Below are positions 19,052 to 28,466 of a DNA stretch of 64,000 nucleotides, one piece after another. The position numbers were made by a program, and so were the translations under genes. Under the pieces are notes generated by a model that searched no databases, was not told the DNA's origin, and worked only from the letters and a program-made list of their open reading frames with translations. Origin of the DNA: Antonospora locustae (lineage: Eukaryota; Microsporidia); the NCBI GenBank assembly GCA_007674295.1, contig CM017455.1, positions 62,001-126,000 of the forward strand. Direction: 5' to 3'. How positions within the stretch are numbered: the first letter of the stretch is position 1; each line of letters starts with the position of its first letter.

Positions 19052-20686
19052 TTACGTTTCCCTATAAAAATTACGTTGTGCAGGTCCAAACTTACACTCG
19101 CTTATTTTAGCTGCAAAACGCAAAGAACATATAGTCTCACCATGATACTTTGCTTCTGGGGCGATATTCACAAACATCAAAACTCGGGAGTTCCCTTGCA
19201 AATGATCTTTGAGAAGTAATGTCAACTTGGAGTCTCTGAACGGAACATGTTGTTCTTTTCTAACTAATGCCGTTATCACATTTCCGAGAACAGAGAGGCT
19301 CTTATTAATGTTTTGTGTTTCTCTAAGTCTTTCACCTTCTGCTTTTGAAACATGCAATCTTTCAGAACCAGCCAAGTCAATGAAGTTAAAAATACCTTCA
19401 CGATACTCTTTTAAGGTCGTGTTTGACATTTTAACTTTGAGAATAAAAACAGAATGACTTCGACTTGACATTTCATTAGACATCGTAGCACCTACCGATC
19501 TATTTTTGCGAGCTATATTGAACAAATTTGTAAGGTCTTCTTTTTTTCTTATAGTATGTTCGATACAATTGTTCAGTACGGTTTTGTCATTTACATGGCG
19601 TACTTCCACCTTTTTGCCATCATTTGAAAGCAAATCTTTTATATTTTCATTATAAATTTCAACAACACTTGAATCAAAATCAAGTGACCATCCATCCTTT
19701 TCCATTTCTGCAGATATATTAAATATTTCGTCAATAGATTTGTATATAATACCATTTGATACACCGTATCCTTCCATAGTGTATGTTTTTCCACTTCCAG
19801 TTTGCCCATACGCAAATATGCAAACTTTGTAGCCATCCATTCCTGAGCGCACCAGTGGTGCTACTTCTTCAAAAACCTTTTCTTGACTATCAAATGCACA
19901 GAATATTCGGTCATATTGGAAACTTAAGCTTTTTAAATCAGAACCATTCGAAATTTCTATTTTCTCATTAGTGCTTTTTATTTCGCATGCTTTTTCACCT
20001 CTTATGACGGGTCTTATTCTACAGAAAACTCTAATAGCTCCTTTGAGATCTATAACTTCGTTACGTAATCTTTTTTCTCTGGAATCGCTTTCTGTAAGCT
20101 TTTTTTCCAAAGTAGATATCCTCTCCTTCTGTTTTTTATAATCTTCCAATATCTTGTTCATTTTAGTATGTTCTTTATTTTTAACTGCAAGCTGCTCTTT
20201 ATAATTGACTAAGCTACGGTGCATGCTCTTTATAGAACCTCTCAATTTTATAGCTACATTGCAAAGCTTGGAAGAAAAGTCTTTTATTATTTTTTCCAGC
20301 TCATCTACCTTAACATTGACCAAATCTAAAAGTTTGTTTAATACATTACTAGAAAGCATATGTTTTACGTCTGAATTCTGACCATATTGAGCAGGGGTAT
20401 GCTTCTGAAAGTTAACTATTTGTTCTCTAAGCTCTAAAATGTAATCTTCAAGCTCCTCAATCTTTTCTATATGCATGTCTGATTCAGAATAGTTATCACA
20501 AATGCAAGGATACTTGCATCCATTTATACCTCTAGGACAAATCTCGACCATTGATTTAAACCTAGAACCCTTATATGGCCTTTCTTGATTTACTTCGCCT
20601 TTGCTCGTACAAAGCCTGCTTTCAAGCGTATCCATTATATTTCTTAGTTCTCCGTGCTTTTCTTCATATTGTTTTCTATGGGTCAT
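19052..20686 (-). CDS. Kinesin-14 (C-terminal motor, KAR3/NCD type)
   Basis: A 544-residue minus-end-directed kinesin acting in the spindle. The N-terminal tail (1-70) is short and has Cys50, Cys57, Cys61 and Cys63; a coiled coil runs about 73-210; the neck leads into the motor at GAIRVFCRIRP (216-226). Motor motifs: P-loop GQTGSGKT (294-301), switch I NEMSSRSHS (404-412) and switch II IDLAGSE (436-442). The C-terminal position of the motor and the neck directly before it define kinesin-14. It is shorter than yeast KAR3, mostly in the tail and coiled coil. The ATG at 20686 is the first in frame. Confidence 0.95.
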   Translation of the reverse strand: MTHRKQYEEKHGELRNIMDTLESRLCTSKGEVNQERPYKGSRFKSMVEICPRGINGCKYPCICDNYSESDMHIEKIEELEDYILELREQIVNFQKHTPAQYGQNSDVKHMLSSNVLNKLLDLVNVKVDELEKIIKDFSSKLCNVAIKLRGSIKSMHRSLVNYKEQLAVKNKEHTKMNKILEDYKKQKERISTLEKKLTESDSREKRLRNEVIDLKGAIRVFCRIRPVIRGEKACEIKSTNEKIEISNGSDLKSLSFQYDRIFCAFDSQEKVFEEVAPLVRSGMDGYKVCIFAYGQTGSGKTYTMEGYGVSNGIIYKSIDEIFNISAEMEKDGWSLDFDSSVVEIYNENIKDLLSNDGKKVEVRHVNDKTVLNNCIEHTIRKKEDLTNLFNIARKNRSVGATMSNEMSSRSHSVFILKVKMSNTTLKEYREGIFNFIDLAGSERLHVSKAEGERLRETQNINKSLSVLGNVITALVRKEQHVPFRDSKLTLLLKDHLQGNSRVLMFVNIAPEAKYHGETICSLRFAAKISECKFGPAQRNFYRET

Positions 20687-21039
20687 GATCTTTTTATGCC
20701 TTGTTTTTTAACTTTATATATCAACTACTAGCAAGATGAAACTTAAGTTTCAAGCAGATGACATGCGAAAAATCCTTTACTATGAAAAATAGCCCATGTG
20801 ATGACATAATTGCATGGAGATAAATATATTAAAGCTTAAACATTCCGTCTTTTTACATTGTATTTGTATATTATTGCGTGCTATACATAATTTTGTATCA
20901 CTTTAAGCAAAGGCCATAGAATAATTTAAGTTTTATATAAACTCCTAACATGCTTAATACTTGACGTAAAATGTGCAATTAGTTTATGCTCTGCCATCTA
21001 GTTTTAATTATAAAAAAACAATGACCTAGTATCCATATT
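20687..21039. other. Divergent intergenic region with repeat copy E
   Basis: About 350 bp between the divergent kinesin and SMARCAL1-like genes; it contains a repeat copy at 20814-20905 and otherwise nothing recognised. Confidence 0.5.
20814..20905. repeat. Degenerate dispersed repeat, copy E
   Basis: TGGAGATAAATA, ATTAAAGCTT and TTTTTACATT occur in the same order and near the same spacing as in copy C (from 24711). The alignment then extends over an AT-rich block to TGTATC, about 90 bp in all. Confidence 0.45.
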
Positions 21040-22812
21040 ATGGAAAATAACTCGAAAAAAGAAGCCTGGAAAAAGATGGTTTACATGTATTCTAAGGCAG
21101 TCATGAAAACTGATTCCAGTAACGCACTTGATATCAGATCTAACGATAAATCAAGTAACATCGAATGCATAAAAAACAATACAAAAACAAATAATGATAA
21201 GAGAAGTTCTAAACGACAAAAAGCAGTAGATGGTACAGAATGTGTTAGATTTAAATTACTTGTAAAGTCTTCTGGACAAATCGAAATCAAGCCTTCTAAC
21301 AAAATTATATCAACATTTTTATCTAAATACGATCAGACACTTGTAAAATATCAAGTAAAATCAAACTCGTGGGTTTTTGATCACACAATATACAATAGTC
21401 TAACAAAAGAATTGGATACGCATAATTTACAGTATGAGCGAATTCCCAAGGGCACGCTTTCTATCATTGGTAAAAAGTTAAATGTTGTAAATTTTAATTT
21501 AAAAGATGACATATACTCAATGCTGCTACCCTTTCAGAAGGAAGGTGTTTGTTTTGCACTTAACAGAAACGGAAGAGTTATTTTGGCAGACGACATGGGA
21601 CTAGGAAAAACGATTCAAGCGCTAGCTATAGCAAACTATTACAAGCTTGAATGGCCACTACTTATTATAACACCTGCCTCTCTGCTTGATAATTGGTATC
21701 AGTCTGTAAATAAGTTCTTAGACGCAGAATGTTATGTAGTCAGGAAAAAAGAAGATTTAGGAGAAAATGTGTGTATAATCAGCTATGATATGGCTTCAAA
21801 GCATTCAGAAGCCCTGCGAAATGTTGGATACAAAGTTATAGTAGTTGATGAATGTCATTATTTAAAAAGCACAACAACGAAAAGAACTAGTAAGATACTT
21901 CCACTCCTTCAAAAAGCAATACGAGTCATTTTGATTTCAGGAACGCCAGCGCTAAGTAGACCTGTAGAGCTATATCCCCTAATTTCAGCTGTTGATAAAA
22001 ATATATATCCAAACTTCTTTGAGTATGGGAAAAGGTATTGCAACGGGAGGAAGATAAATAATTGGTACGACTATAAGGGTTGTTCAAATGCAGAAGAACT
22101 TTTTTTTGTTCTAAACAAGATTCTAATGATCAGAAGAACAAAGGATGAAGTCATGAGTGAGTTACCACCAAAAACACGAAGACATGTGATCCTGAGTGTC
22201 AATGTTTCAGATGATAATATAGATATTGGTGATATTGAAAAACCAAATGTCGAAATTATGAAAAAATATGTAGAGGCAGCAGAGATGAAGTTGAACGCAG
22301 TGATAGAATATGTAAACAATATGCTAGAAAAGAATGTGAAATTTCTTATATATGCCCATCACACCGTTATGATGGATGGAATAGAAAGGTTTCTTCAGGA
22401 AAAGAATGTTGGCTTTGTAAAAATAGATGGCGGAACTCCTTCTTACCAGAGACAAACAAACTGTGATATATTTCAGACAAAAAATGAAATTAAAGTGGCT
22501 CTTCTAAGTCTCACCGCTGCATCTACAGGAATAACATTAACAGCAGGACGAGCTGTTGTCTTTGCAGAGTTATATTGGAACCCTGGTACTTTGTTGCAGG
22601 CTGAAGACAGAATACATAGAATTGGACAGAAATGCTGTGTAGATATTCATTACTTATTGGCAAAAAATACAGTTGACGAATACGTTTGGCCAAAGCTGCT
22701 GAAGAAGTTGAACGTTTTGGAAAGCCTAGGAATAGGCACGAATGAACTAAAAAATGTAAAAGAAGCAAAGAATGAACAGCAGGGCAGACTTGACATTTAT
22801 ATTAATAAATAA
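21040..22812 (+). CDS. SNF2-family annealing helicase, SMARCAL1-like
   Basis: A 590-residue SNF2 ATPase that in SMARCAL1 re-anneals RPA-coated DNA at stalled forks. A HARP-like domain (about residues 68-150, starting VRFKLLVKSSGQIEIKPS) precedes the ATPase: LLPFQKEGVCFAL, motif I DDMGLGKT (184-191), DECH box (270-273), LISGTPALSRPVELYPL, and the C-terminal lobe with LYWNPGTLLQAEDRIHRIGQ. It is much shorter than animal SMARCAL1 but has the same domain order. A short basic region at residues 1-30 could contain the RPA-contacting segment, but I cannot show this. RPA1 is encoded 13 kb away. The start ATG is the first in frame; no CCC is seen. Confidence 0.87.
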   Translation: MENNSKKEAWKKMVYMYSKAVMKTDSSNALDIRSNDKSSNIECIKNNTKTNNDKRSSKRQKAVDGTECVRFKLLVKSSGQIEIKPSNKIISTFLSKYDQTLVKYQVKSNSWVFDHTIYNSLTKELDTHNLQYERIPKGTLSIIGKKLNVVNFNLKDDIYSMLLPFQKEGVCFALNRNGRVILADDMGLGKTIQALAIANYYKLEWPLLIITPASLLDNWYQSVNKFLDAECYVVRKKEDLGENVCIISYDMASKHSEALRNVGYKVIVVDECHYLKSTTTKRTSKILPLLQKAIRVILISGTPALSRPVELYPLISAVDKNIYPNFFEYGKRYCNGRKINNWYDYKGCSNAEELFFVLNKILMIRRTKDEVMSELPPKTRRHVILSVNVSDDNIDIGDIEKPNVEIMKKYVEAAEMKLNAVIEYVNNMLEKNVKFLIYAHHTVMMDGIERFLQEKNVGFVKIDGGTPSYQRQTNCDIFQTKNEIKVALLSLTAASTGITLTAGRAVVFAELYWNPGTLLQAEDRIHRIGQKCCVDIHYLLAKNTVDEYVWPKLLKKLNVLESLGIGTNELKNVKEAKNEQQGRLDIYINK

Positions 22813-22988
22813 AAACAGAAATTCAATGTTTATTGCTATCATAACTGTGATAAGAAGCGTTAGCGTGTTTTGTAATAGATATTAAATCAATTTCATGTAG
22901 GTTAACATGGTGCTAGAAAATGTCACCAGTAGACTGTTTTACAATAATTACTTGAGTGTATGGAAAAGATAGTGTGTGGCTAATAATT

Positions 22989-23195
22989 TTAGACACTAAT
23001 CTCGCCATTAGAGTTTAAAATGTCTTTATATAGCAACAGTGCCTTTTTTATGCGGCTTGAAACACAAACCATGTTTTTTATAAGCTCAGTACAGTTATCA
23101 AAAGAATTATTTAGTTGGTGTAAGGATTCTAAAAGTGCACAGGATTCGTTATTTAGCATTCTAAGTTTTTCTAAAATGTCTACATCTTCCATGGG
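22989..23195 (-). CDS. Small coiled-coil protein, 68 aa (possible DASH-type subunit)
   Basis: A 68-residue protein with CCCC directly abutting its ATG, strong evidence for a real gene. The sequence is all-helical and coiled-coil-like: LEKLRMLNNESCALLESL, then NNSFDNCTELIKNMV and a C-terminal SSRIKKALLLYKDIL helix. Size and pattern of hydrophobics recall the tiny DAD subunits of the kinetochore DASH ring, DAD2 in particular, but this is a guess from shape, not from identity. The minus-strand frame continues upstream without ATG, and that part lies opposite the zinc-finger gene. Confidence 0.6.
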   Translation of the reverse strand, partial: PMEDVDILEKLRMLNNESCALLESLHQLNNSFDNCTELIKNMVCVSSRIKKALLLYKDILNSNGEISV

Positions 23196-23445
23196 GTTTT
23201 TAAAAAAAGAAACAATGTACGAATACACACCATCATTCCCTAGTATCGTATTATACAAAAGATAGGTATATAAAGGGTATAAGAGATCTAATGTTGTAGA
23301 AAACAGAGAAAAATACTGTTCTACTAGAGATATAAAAGAACTTTGAATGACAAATAAGAAGTTTGATCTATTAGGAGATAAAAATATATGCCATTGGTCT
23401 ATATAAGGAAAGCGTTTGAATTTAAGTTTTAGTTTAAACAAGTAT

Positions 23446-24375
23446 ATGGAAGATATTCCAAATGATGAAGGATTTTTATCAAAGCTGAAACATGTTTTAG
23501 ATGAACTAGAAAGAAGGTCTAAAGCTGATGATTGTGTTGAGGAGGTTTCAACAAAAGATTTATGCGATGGAGAAGTGAAGTATGTTAGGGTATATTCAGT
23601 AAGTAACAATAAGTATCTTTTTGTTGAAGACTTTTTGAAAATTCTTACATGGTTTTATCGCAAAAACAATTTAAGTCAAAATCAGAATTCAAAATTTGAT
23701 TTAAAGGTCAAATCCATCAACATAGAAAATTCAGGCGAAGAGAAAGGTGAAATTTGTGATGTAGTTTGCACAAAAGAGTTTACAATAGAAAATCTCAGAG
23801 CATTTTTTCTAGTTCATAATAATATGGCACTATCATATAGTAAACACGATATCAATGTAGTTACGTCAAACTCAGACGAAAAAAGAGTGTCTTATATACC
23901 AGAAAATAGTGAAAAGACTTTACCTGAGAAAAAACCTTGCCTTATTGAAAACAAAGATACAGAATTCCTTTTTTCAGATGAATGGACAAGTGAAATGGTA
24001 GATACAGTTATTTCTAAAGTAACTAAAAACAAGTGTGAGGTAGATGTCGGTTTGAAGATAGATGAAAACGACAGACAACTTTTACTCAATGAAAATAATA
24101 AAGCATTTAAGAAAGTAAAACATGAGATATCAGATAGGCCGTTTGTTTGCACATTACAGAATTGCAATAGAGCATTCAAACGTCTTGAACATTTAAAGAG
24201 GCATCACAGAATCCACACAGGTGAAAGACCTTTTAGATGTACGTATCCAGGATGCTATAAAACATTTGCTAGATCAGATAATCTTTCACAGCATTTAAAA
24301 ATACACAATGCAAGTAGCATGTACAAAATAGAGCCATCTATAGATGCATTAGATTTCATGAAAAGAAGCTTTTAA
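23446..24375 (+). CDS. C2H2 zinc-finger transcription factor
   Basis: A 309-residue protein with two C2H2 fingers at residues about 233-288: [25 protein letters not shown] and, after the linker [30 protein letters not shown]. Both fingers have Cys-x4-Cys and His-x3-His. The pair resembles fungal stress and cell-wall factors of the MSN2/CRZ1 kind. The N-terminal 230 residues are acidic and low in conservation, a likely activation region. The first in-frame ATG is 23446; the frame upstream has no ATG. It is divergent from the 68-residue gene, with 250 bp between. Confidence 0.92.
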   Translation: MEDIPNDEGFLSKLKHVLDELERRSKADDCVEEVSTKDLCDGEVKYVRVYSVSNNKYLFVEDFLKILTWFYRKNNLSQNQNSKFDLKVKSINIENSGEEKGEICDVVCTKEFTIENLRAFFLVHNNMALSYSKHDINVVTSNSDEKRVSYIPENSEKTLPEKKPCLIENKDTEFLFSDEWTSEMVDTVISKVTKNKCEVDVGLKIDENDRQLLLNENNKAFKKVKHEISDRPFVCTLQNCNRAFKRLEHLKRHHRIHTGERPFRCTYPGCYKTFARSDNLSQHLKIHNASSMYKIEPSIDALDFMKRSF

Positions 24376-24710
24376 CAACGACATATATAAATAAAGCACA
24401 GATATTTTGAGAGAGTTAGCAATAATCTTATTCATCTTTTAAATTATGTTTAACTAAAGGTTTCAAACTGAAAATGTAAGATTGGTCATTTATGTAAGCC
24501 AAAACTGCATTGTACTTAAGAGTTTCCATATTCTTCAATAAACTGAGATGTTGAAAATTATAACTAAATTGCAATTTATTCAGTAATATTTTATATTTTT
24601 ATATTACAAAGAACAAATATAAATTTCTAACAACATCTTCTTACTCTTTCGTTCTGTTACATTTTTACTCATATTATTACTTATCATAGTATTATTTTTA
24701 TTTTATGGAG

Positions 24711-24985
24711 ATAAATAAGACATTTAATGAATTAAAGCTTTCTGTTTTTTACATTTCCAAATATAGCAAGCAGAGCATTAGCATTGTATCGCTCTTAGAC
24801 ATGCATGGTGACTAGTTAGTATCTCATCATCGCTTCATCTAGCCTCTTCTCAGGCATATCCTTGGAGATTTATTTTAACAGTGAAATTTCCATATATCCA
24901 AATGGTATTGTAAAACTTGCTAAAGATCGTTTAAAATATCAGACTCAATAAACCTCGATACCTGGACATATTCTTGATGCATGAG
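24711..24985. repeat. Degenerate dispersed repeat, copy C (longest)
   Basis: Its left part matches copy E (GGAGATAAATA, ATTAAAGCTT, TTTTTACATT) and its right part matches copies B and D (TTTCCATATATC, TATTGTAAAA, CAGACTCAATAAACCTCG). It therefore links the two half-families into one element of at least about 270 bp. Confidence 0.5.
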
Positions 24986-25308
24986 GATGAAAGCAATGTA
25001 ATAAACTTTATCCCTAAAAAGTAACTATAGAAACTAAGCGAGCATTAGCTATGTTGTGCATGCGATTATAAATATTTCTGATAAAAAAAAGCAGACAACT
25101 TGAAATAGGATATTTGCAATAAATAAGGTTCTTGTAACAGTTTCCGATGGATAAAATAGTCACCAATAATTATAAATACGGATATAAAATTTGTTACTCA
25201 CTCTAGCTTTGCGTTTATAACGAGAGATACTTTCGTTTATATATAAAAACATAGCATAAGTTAGAAATTAAATGTTAAAAGAAGATTGCATTGTTTTTAT
25301 AATGAAAG

Positions 25309-25314
25309 AAAAAA
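25309..25314 (-). terminator. Pol III terminator of tRNA-Pro
   Basis: Six T on the transcribed sense, seven bases after the tRNA 3' end, the usual Pol III stop. Confidence 0.8.
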
Positions 25315-25320
25315 CACGAG

Positions 25321-25391
25321 GGGCGATACCGGGACTCGAACCCGGGCTACGCACACCCGAAGCGCGCATCATACCTCTAGACCATATCGCC
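25321..25391 (-). tRNA. tRNA-Pro (anticodon CGG)
   Basis: A 71-nt tRNA without encoded CCA. The acceptor stem GGCGATA/TATCGCC pairs perfectly; the anticodon stem CGCGC/GTGCG has one G-U pair around loop TTCGGGT, giving anticodon CGG (reads CCG, proline); the T arm CCGGG-TTCGAGT-CCCGG is perfect and contains the B box. A run of six T on the minus strand (25309-25314) just downstream is the Pol III terminator. No intron. Confidence 0.95.
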
Positions 25392-25475
25392 ATTTAAAAT
25401 GTCTTTTAGAGTAAAAACACATTTCGTAAAGTATCGTTGCAATAAAACAAAAAAATGAATAATATGCATCTTGTA

Positions 25476-26027
25476 TTAGAAATAAATGACAATTCCATGT
25501 AGAAAAGGTACAATATTGCTGAACTTACTTAAAAACAAGGAACTGTCATCAAAAAATTCCTTAAGAAGTTCATTAAAATTGCTATAAAATTCCAAATATA
25601 ACAAAAATAGATACATCTCGGCCGCTCTCCAAAAATCAACCATATCAAGGCTAATTATAATTTTTTCGTTCTCAGGAACACCATCAATAATAATAAATTC
25701 ATGTGGTATTTCTTTTACTTTGAAGATTGTTGCTAATTTTACTTTTTCAAACGAACTCATTTCCACCACAGCAGTGTTCATTGTTTTCACACACTCACTT
25801 AGTTTGTTCTGATACTTCTTTTCCATTTCTTTTATGATAAAAACCTTCCAGGTACCTTTCTTAAGCTCTTCAAAGTTATTCATACTTACATCCAAATACT
25901 TATACTCCATGCCATCATCAATCACGTAGCTTTCTCTATCTGCAGGTTTATCTTTCAAAACAAAAAATATTGCTGCAATAATGCTACTGACTATTGCAGT
26001 TCTCAACGAAGAATTTCTTGAACTCAT
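25476..26027 (-). CDS. Hypothetical protein with N-terminal membrane anchor, 183 aa
   Basis: I do not recognise it. Residues about 10-24 (TAIVSSIIAAIFFVL) form one hydrophobic segment after a short basic start, so it is probably a signal-anchored membrane protein with a soluble remainder. The rest mixes charged helices (KEMEKKYQNKLSECVKTM) with an aromatic, hydrophobic C-terminal third. A TACCC element lies 10-14 nt before the ATG. It is convergent with nothing close: tRNA-Pro lies 84 bp downstream on the same strand. Confidence 0.6.
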   Translation of the reverse strand: MSSRNSSLRTAIVSSIIAAIFFVLKDKPADRESYVIDDGMEYKYLDVSMNNFEELKKGTWKVFIIKEMEKKYQNKLSECVKTMNTAVVEMSSFEKVKLATIFKVKEIPHEFIIIDGVPENEKIIISLDMVDFWRAAEMYLFLLYLEFYSNFNELLKEFFDDSSLFLSKFSNIVPFLHGIVIYF

Positions 26028-26414
26028 AGTTATTATGGGTATGCAAAAGAATATTTGAATATGTTGTTACCAATACTTATTTTTGAGTTGAGACCCCGAA
26101 AACAACTACAGTATGCATTGAGGTAAAAGTAATAAAACGCTTTCCTACAAGCATAGTTAAATAGTTACGATATCACCAAGTCTGTCTAAAAAGTACAAAA
26201 ACACGCTAAAAACAGCATACACAATGCAAACAACTTTATTATTTGATACCAAATAATCATACAATAAATCTGAAACTGTTCAATGATAAAATACACTTGT
26301 GTTGCTCAATTTAGCGTTATTTTGAATAGAGGTTGCAAATTATAATAACTATGAATTTTTTACATCATATCTTCAAAAAATCAACTGTGTGTAATTTAAT
26401 TGATTGCATGAGGT
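26028..26414. other. Intergenic, nothing recognised
   Basis: About 390 bp of AT-rich sequence without a supported feature. Confidence 0.5.
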
Positions 26415-26642
26415 TCAATTTCTAGATATAATATTGATTGCGACTATGAAGCTTCCTCGAAATACACAAAAACCCAAATATCTTCTATTGTCTTTGCACC
26501 CGTACCTGGTAAATTCTTCGGTATCATTCAAAACAACATTCATATGTTGATCACATGCAATAAAATCGCCCTCATAGCATCTATTTCCTTTTCCTATAAT
26601 TTTTACACGATGATTTACAAATTTACCTATTTCTTGCTTCAT
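26415..26642 (-). CDS. SMB1: Sm-like protein, SmB type
   Basis: A 75-residue Sm-fold protein. Sm motif 1 reads ACDQHMNVVLNDTEEF, with the conserved M-N-V/L and the D-E-F that is typical of SmB, and Sm motif 2 is LGFCVFRGSFIVAI with the R-G pair. SmB is one of seven ring proteins of spliceosomal snRNPs, so its presence fits the intron found in uS12. The proline-rich tail of animal and yeast SmB is absent, as expected in a reduced genome. GCCCCTG directly precedes the ATG at 26642. Confidence 0.87.
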   Translation of the reverse strand: MKQEIGKFVNHRVKIIGKGNRCYEGDFIACDQHMNVVLNDTEEFTRYGCKDNRRYLGFCVFRGSFIVAINIISRN

Positions 26643-26845
26643 CAGGGGCTCTTGGATATTCGCTTACTTGGTTCTGTACATTTATTTGTATGTGATAATT
26701 ACACTAGATTTTATATATATAAATAATATATTTCAAAGCGTAATGTGAGCTCTAGCTATAGAAAGAAAACAAACTATATGAAGAAATGAAAGGCGAAATT
26801 AAATGCTTATTTTTTTGTAGTCTACTGCCGATGTACTAAAACCCC

Positions 26846-27367
26846 ATGTTTGTGCTAACTGAAATACGTGATAAAGTCGAAATACCAGTTGCTAGTAAAG
26901 ACAAAAGCAAAGATATTTTCATCAGGTTTAATAAAAAATATGCAAATAAACTCATAAAGAATGTTGGACTAGGAATATGCATTCACTCTTTAAAAAAGAT
27001 ACATCATTATAGGATGAAAAGCGAGCTTGTAATGGCAACAGTTGACTTTTTTGTCCTAGTCTTTAAGTTGTACAACAACGAGCTTTTATGTGGTAAAATT
27101 ACTAGTCAAAATTATAATGGTGTTGGTATAGAACTTGGGTTTTATGGTTGTATATTTGTCCCAAAGAGAAACATGTCTAATGAATTTGAAGTGTTATCTA
27201 AAGACACAAGTAGTGGAAAGGTATTTTATTGGTTCTGGAGGTACAAAGGACACAAACTATATTTTATAAACGGTGAGATGGCAAGATTCAAAATAAAAGT
27301 CACCGACAAGAAATTAGAAGGAAGAATTGATGAAACCGGATTAGGGCCTCTAAGTTGGTGGGAGTAA
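26846..27367 (+). CDS. RPC25: RNA polymerase III subunit RPC8 (RPC25)
   Basis: A 173-residue stalk subunit of Pol III, paralogue of RPB7. It starts MFVLTEIRDKVEIP, has NKKYANKLIKNVGLGICIHSLKKI in the N-terminal tip domain, and the C-terminal OB domain with ELGFYGCIFVPKRNMSNEFE, WFWRYKGHKLYFINGEMARFK and the closing GLGPLSWW. The last element and the W-x-W-x-Y pattern are RPC8 features and separate it from RPB7. CCCC abuts the ATG. Together with AC19 and a tRNA gene it shows an ordinary Pol III system. Confidence 0.92.
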   Translation: MFVLTEIRDKVEIPVASKDKSKDIFIRFNKKYANKLIKNVGLGICIHSLKKIHHYRMKSELVMATVDFFVLVFKLYNNELLCGKITSQNYNGVGIELGFYGCIFVPKRNMSNEFEVLSKDTSSGKVFYWFWRYKGHKLYFINGEMARFKIKVTDKKLEGRIDETGLGPLSWWE

Positions 27368-27506
27368 TAGATCGCTTCTTGTATTCGCTTTCTGTTGAAA
27401 AGAAGAATATTATGGTTTTTAAAGTTTAGATTCTTAAATGATATGTATAAATTAACAACAATCTGTACCTATGACCATGAATTAATATATATAGCAACCA
27501 ACATCC

Positions 27507-28367
27507 CTAGTATTCTATGTTGGTTAAAAATTCAATCATTTGAGCTTTAAACTCATACTTATTGCTAGATTCATTGAATGCTTTTTTCAGTTTTTGTTTT
27601 AATTCATCTATGCTATTTTCGCTCACTAAACTCAATTTACATATGTCAAAGTCAATACTTTCTTCAGAAAAGAGATCAGGATCTCTGCAAACAAATCTTT
27701 TGAAGAGACATAGAAACTCCTCGGTTTGTGGAAGTATACTTTTAAAATGCTCAACATTTTCAGTGTAGTTAGCATATAAACTGAGTGATTCAATTATCTT
27801 AAACTTAATTAGACTGGATTTTTCATCATAGCTCACTAGTGGTGGTTCTATATCGAAATACATGTATATAGGAAGTCGCTTGTATGAAAAGTCATTATTA
27901 CTTTTCAGAAACTGTAAAACAGCATCTTTTGCCAATTTCTTGTTAGCTCTGATGTTAAACACCTTGCACAAAAAACTCTTGGCTAATACAGAGTCTATCA
28001 AAGCATTTGTCATTGTAGATGCATTATAGTGGTTATTCATAAGCTCGAACAGGATGAATGTATTTAGGTTGTTCAGAGGACGTGAATCCATATAGTATAA
28101 AATTATTCTAAGTTTCAATATGTCATTCTCGGTTTTGTTTCTACTATTCTTTAAGTACTGAAGAATCTTTATTTCTATAGAATTTCTTGAGATTTTTGAA
28201 CTCTCAACACTTGCTAGAAGAATTCTGCTCCACAAATCTAATGGCTCAGTTGGTATTACTTTTTTTGTGAGTACTATGTATGCTAAATGTGAGTGAAGCA
28301 TGTGAAATAGCATTGGTTGGTCTTTTGTCTTTTTTATAAGAGTTACCGTTTTCCTTAGCTCATTCAT
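27507..28367 (-). CDS. Hypothetical helical protein, 286 aa
   Basis: I do not recognise the family. It is predicted all-helical by eye, with hydrophobic helices separated by polar loops as in HEAT- or TPR-like scaffolds, and has no membrane segment. An ACACCCTGG element lies shortly before the ATG, supporting the start. It lies 99 bp downstream of condensin CAP-G on the same strand; co-function is possible but unproven. Confidence 0.65.
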   Translation of the reverse strand: MNELRKTVTLIKKTKDQPMLFHMLHSHLAYIVLTKKVIPTEPLDLWSRILLASVESSKISRNSIEIKILQYLKNSRNKTENDILKLRIILYYMDSRPLNNLNTFILFELMNNHYNASTMTNALIDSVLAKSFLCKVFNIRANKKLAKDAVLQFLKSNNDFSYKRLPIYMYFDIEPPLVSYDEKSSLIKFKIIESLSLYANYTENVEHFKSILPQTEEFLCLFKRFVCRDPDLFSEESIDFDICKLSLVSENSIDELKQKLKKAFNESSNKYEFKAQMIEFLTNIEY

Positions 28368-28466
28368 TATTCCAGGGTGTTTGTAAGTTTATGCATTCTA
28401 ATAGCAACAAAAACCAAAGCTGTTATATCATTTTCTTGCAACTGATATAATAATTAATAACTATCA

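Larger units (their letters stand above)
24376..25320. other. Long intergenic region with repeat copy C
   Basis: Nearly 1 kb of AT-rich DNA between the C2H2 gene and the tRNA. It holds the longest repeat copy (24711-24985). No open frame with a start signal is present. Confidence 0.5.

Noticed and set aside
22989..23609. 206-codon version of the 68-residue minus-strand ORF
   Set aside because: The extra part has no ATG and lies opposite the zinc-finger gene; the CCCC-ATG at 23195 marks the start.
25321..25391. Reading the tRNA as tRNA-Gly because of its D-arm
   Set aside because: The anticodon loop TTCGGGT gives CGG, which is proline.
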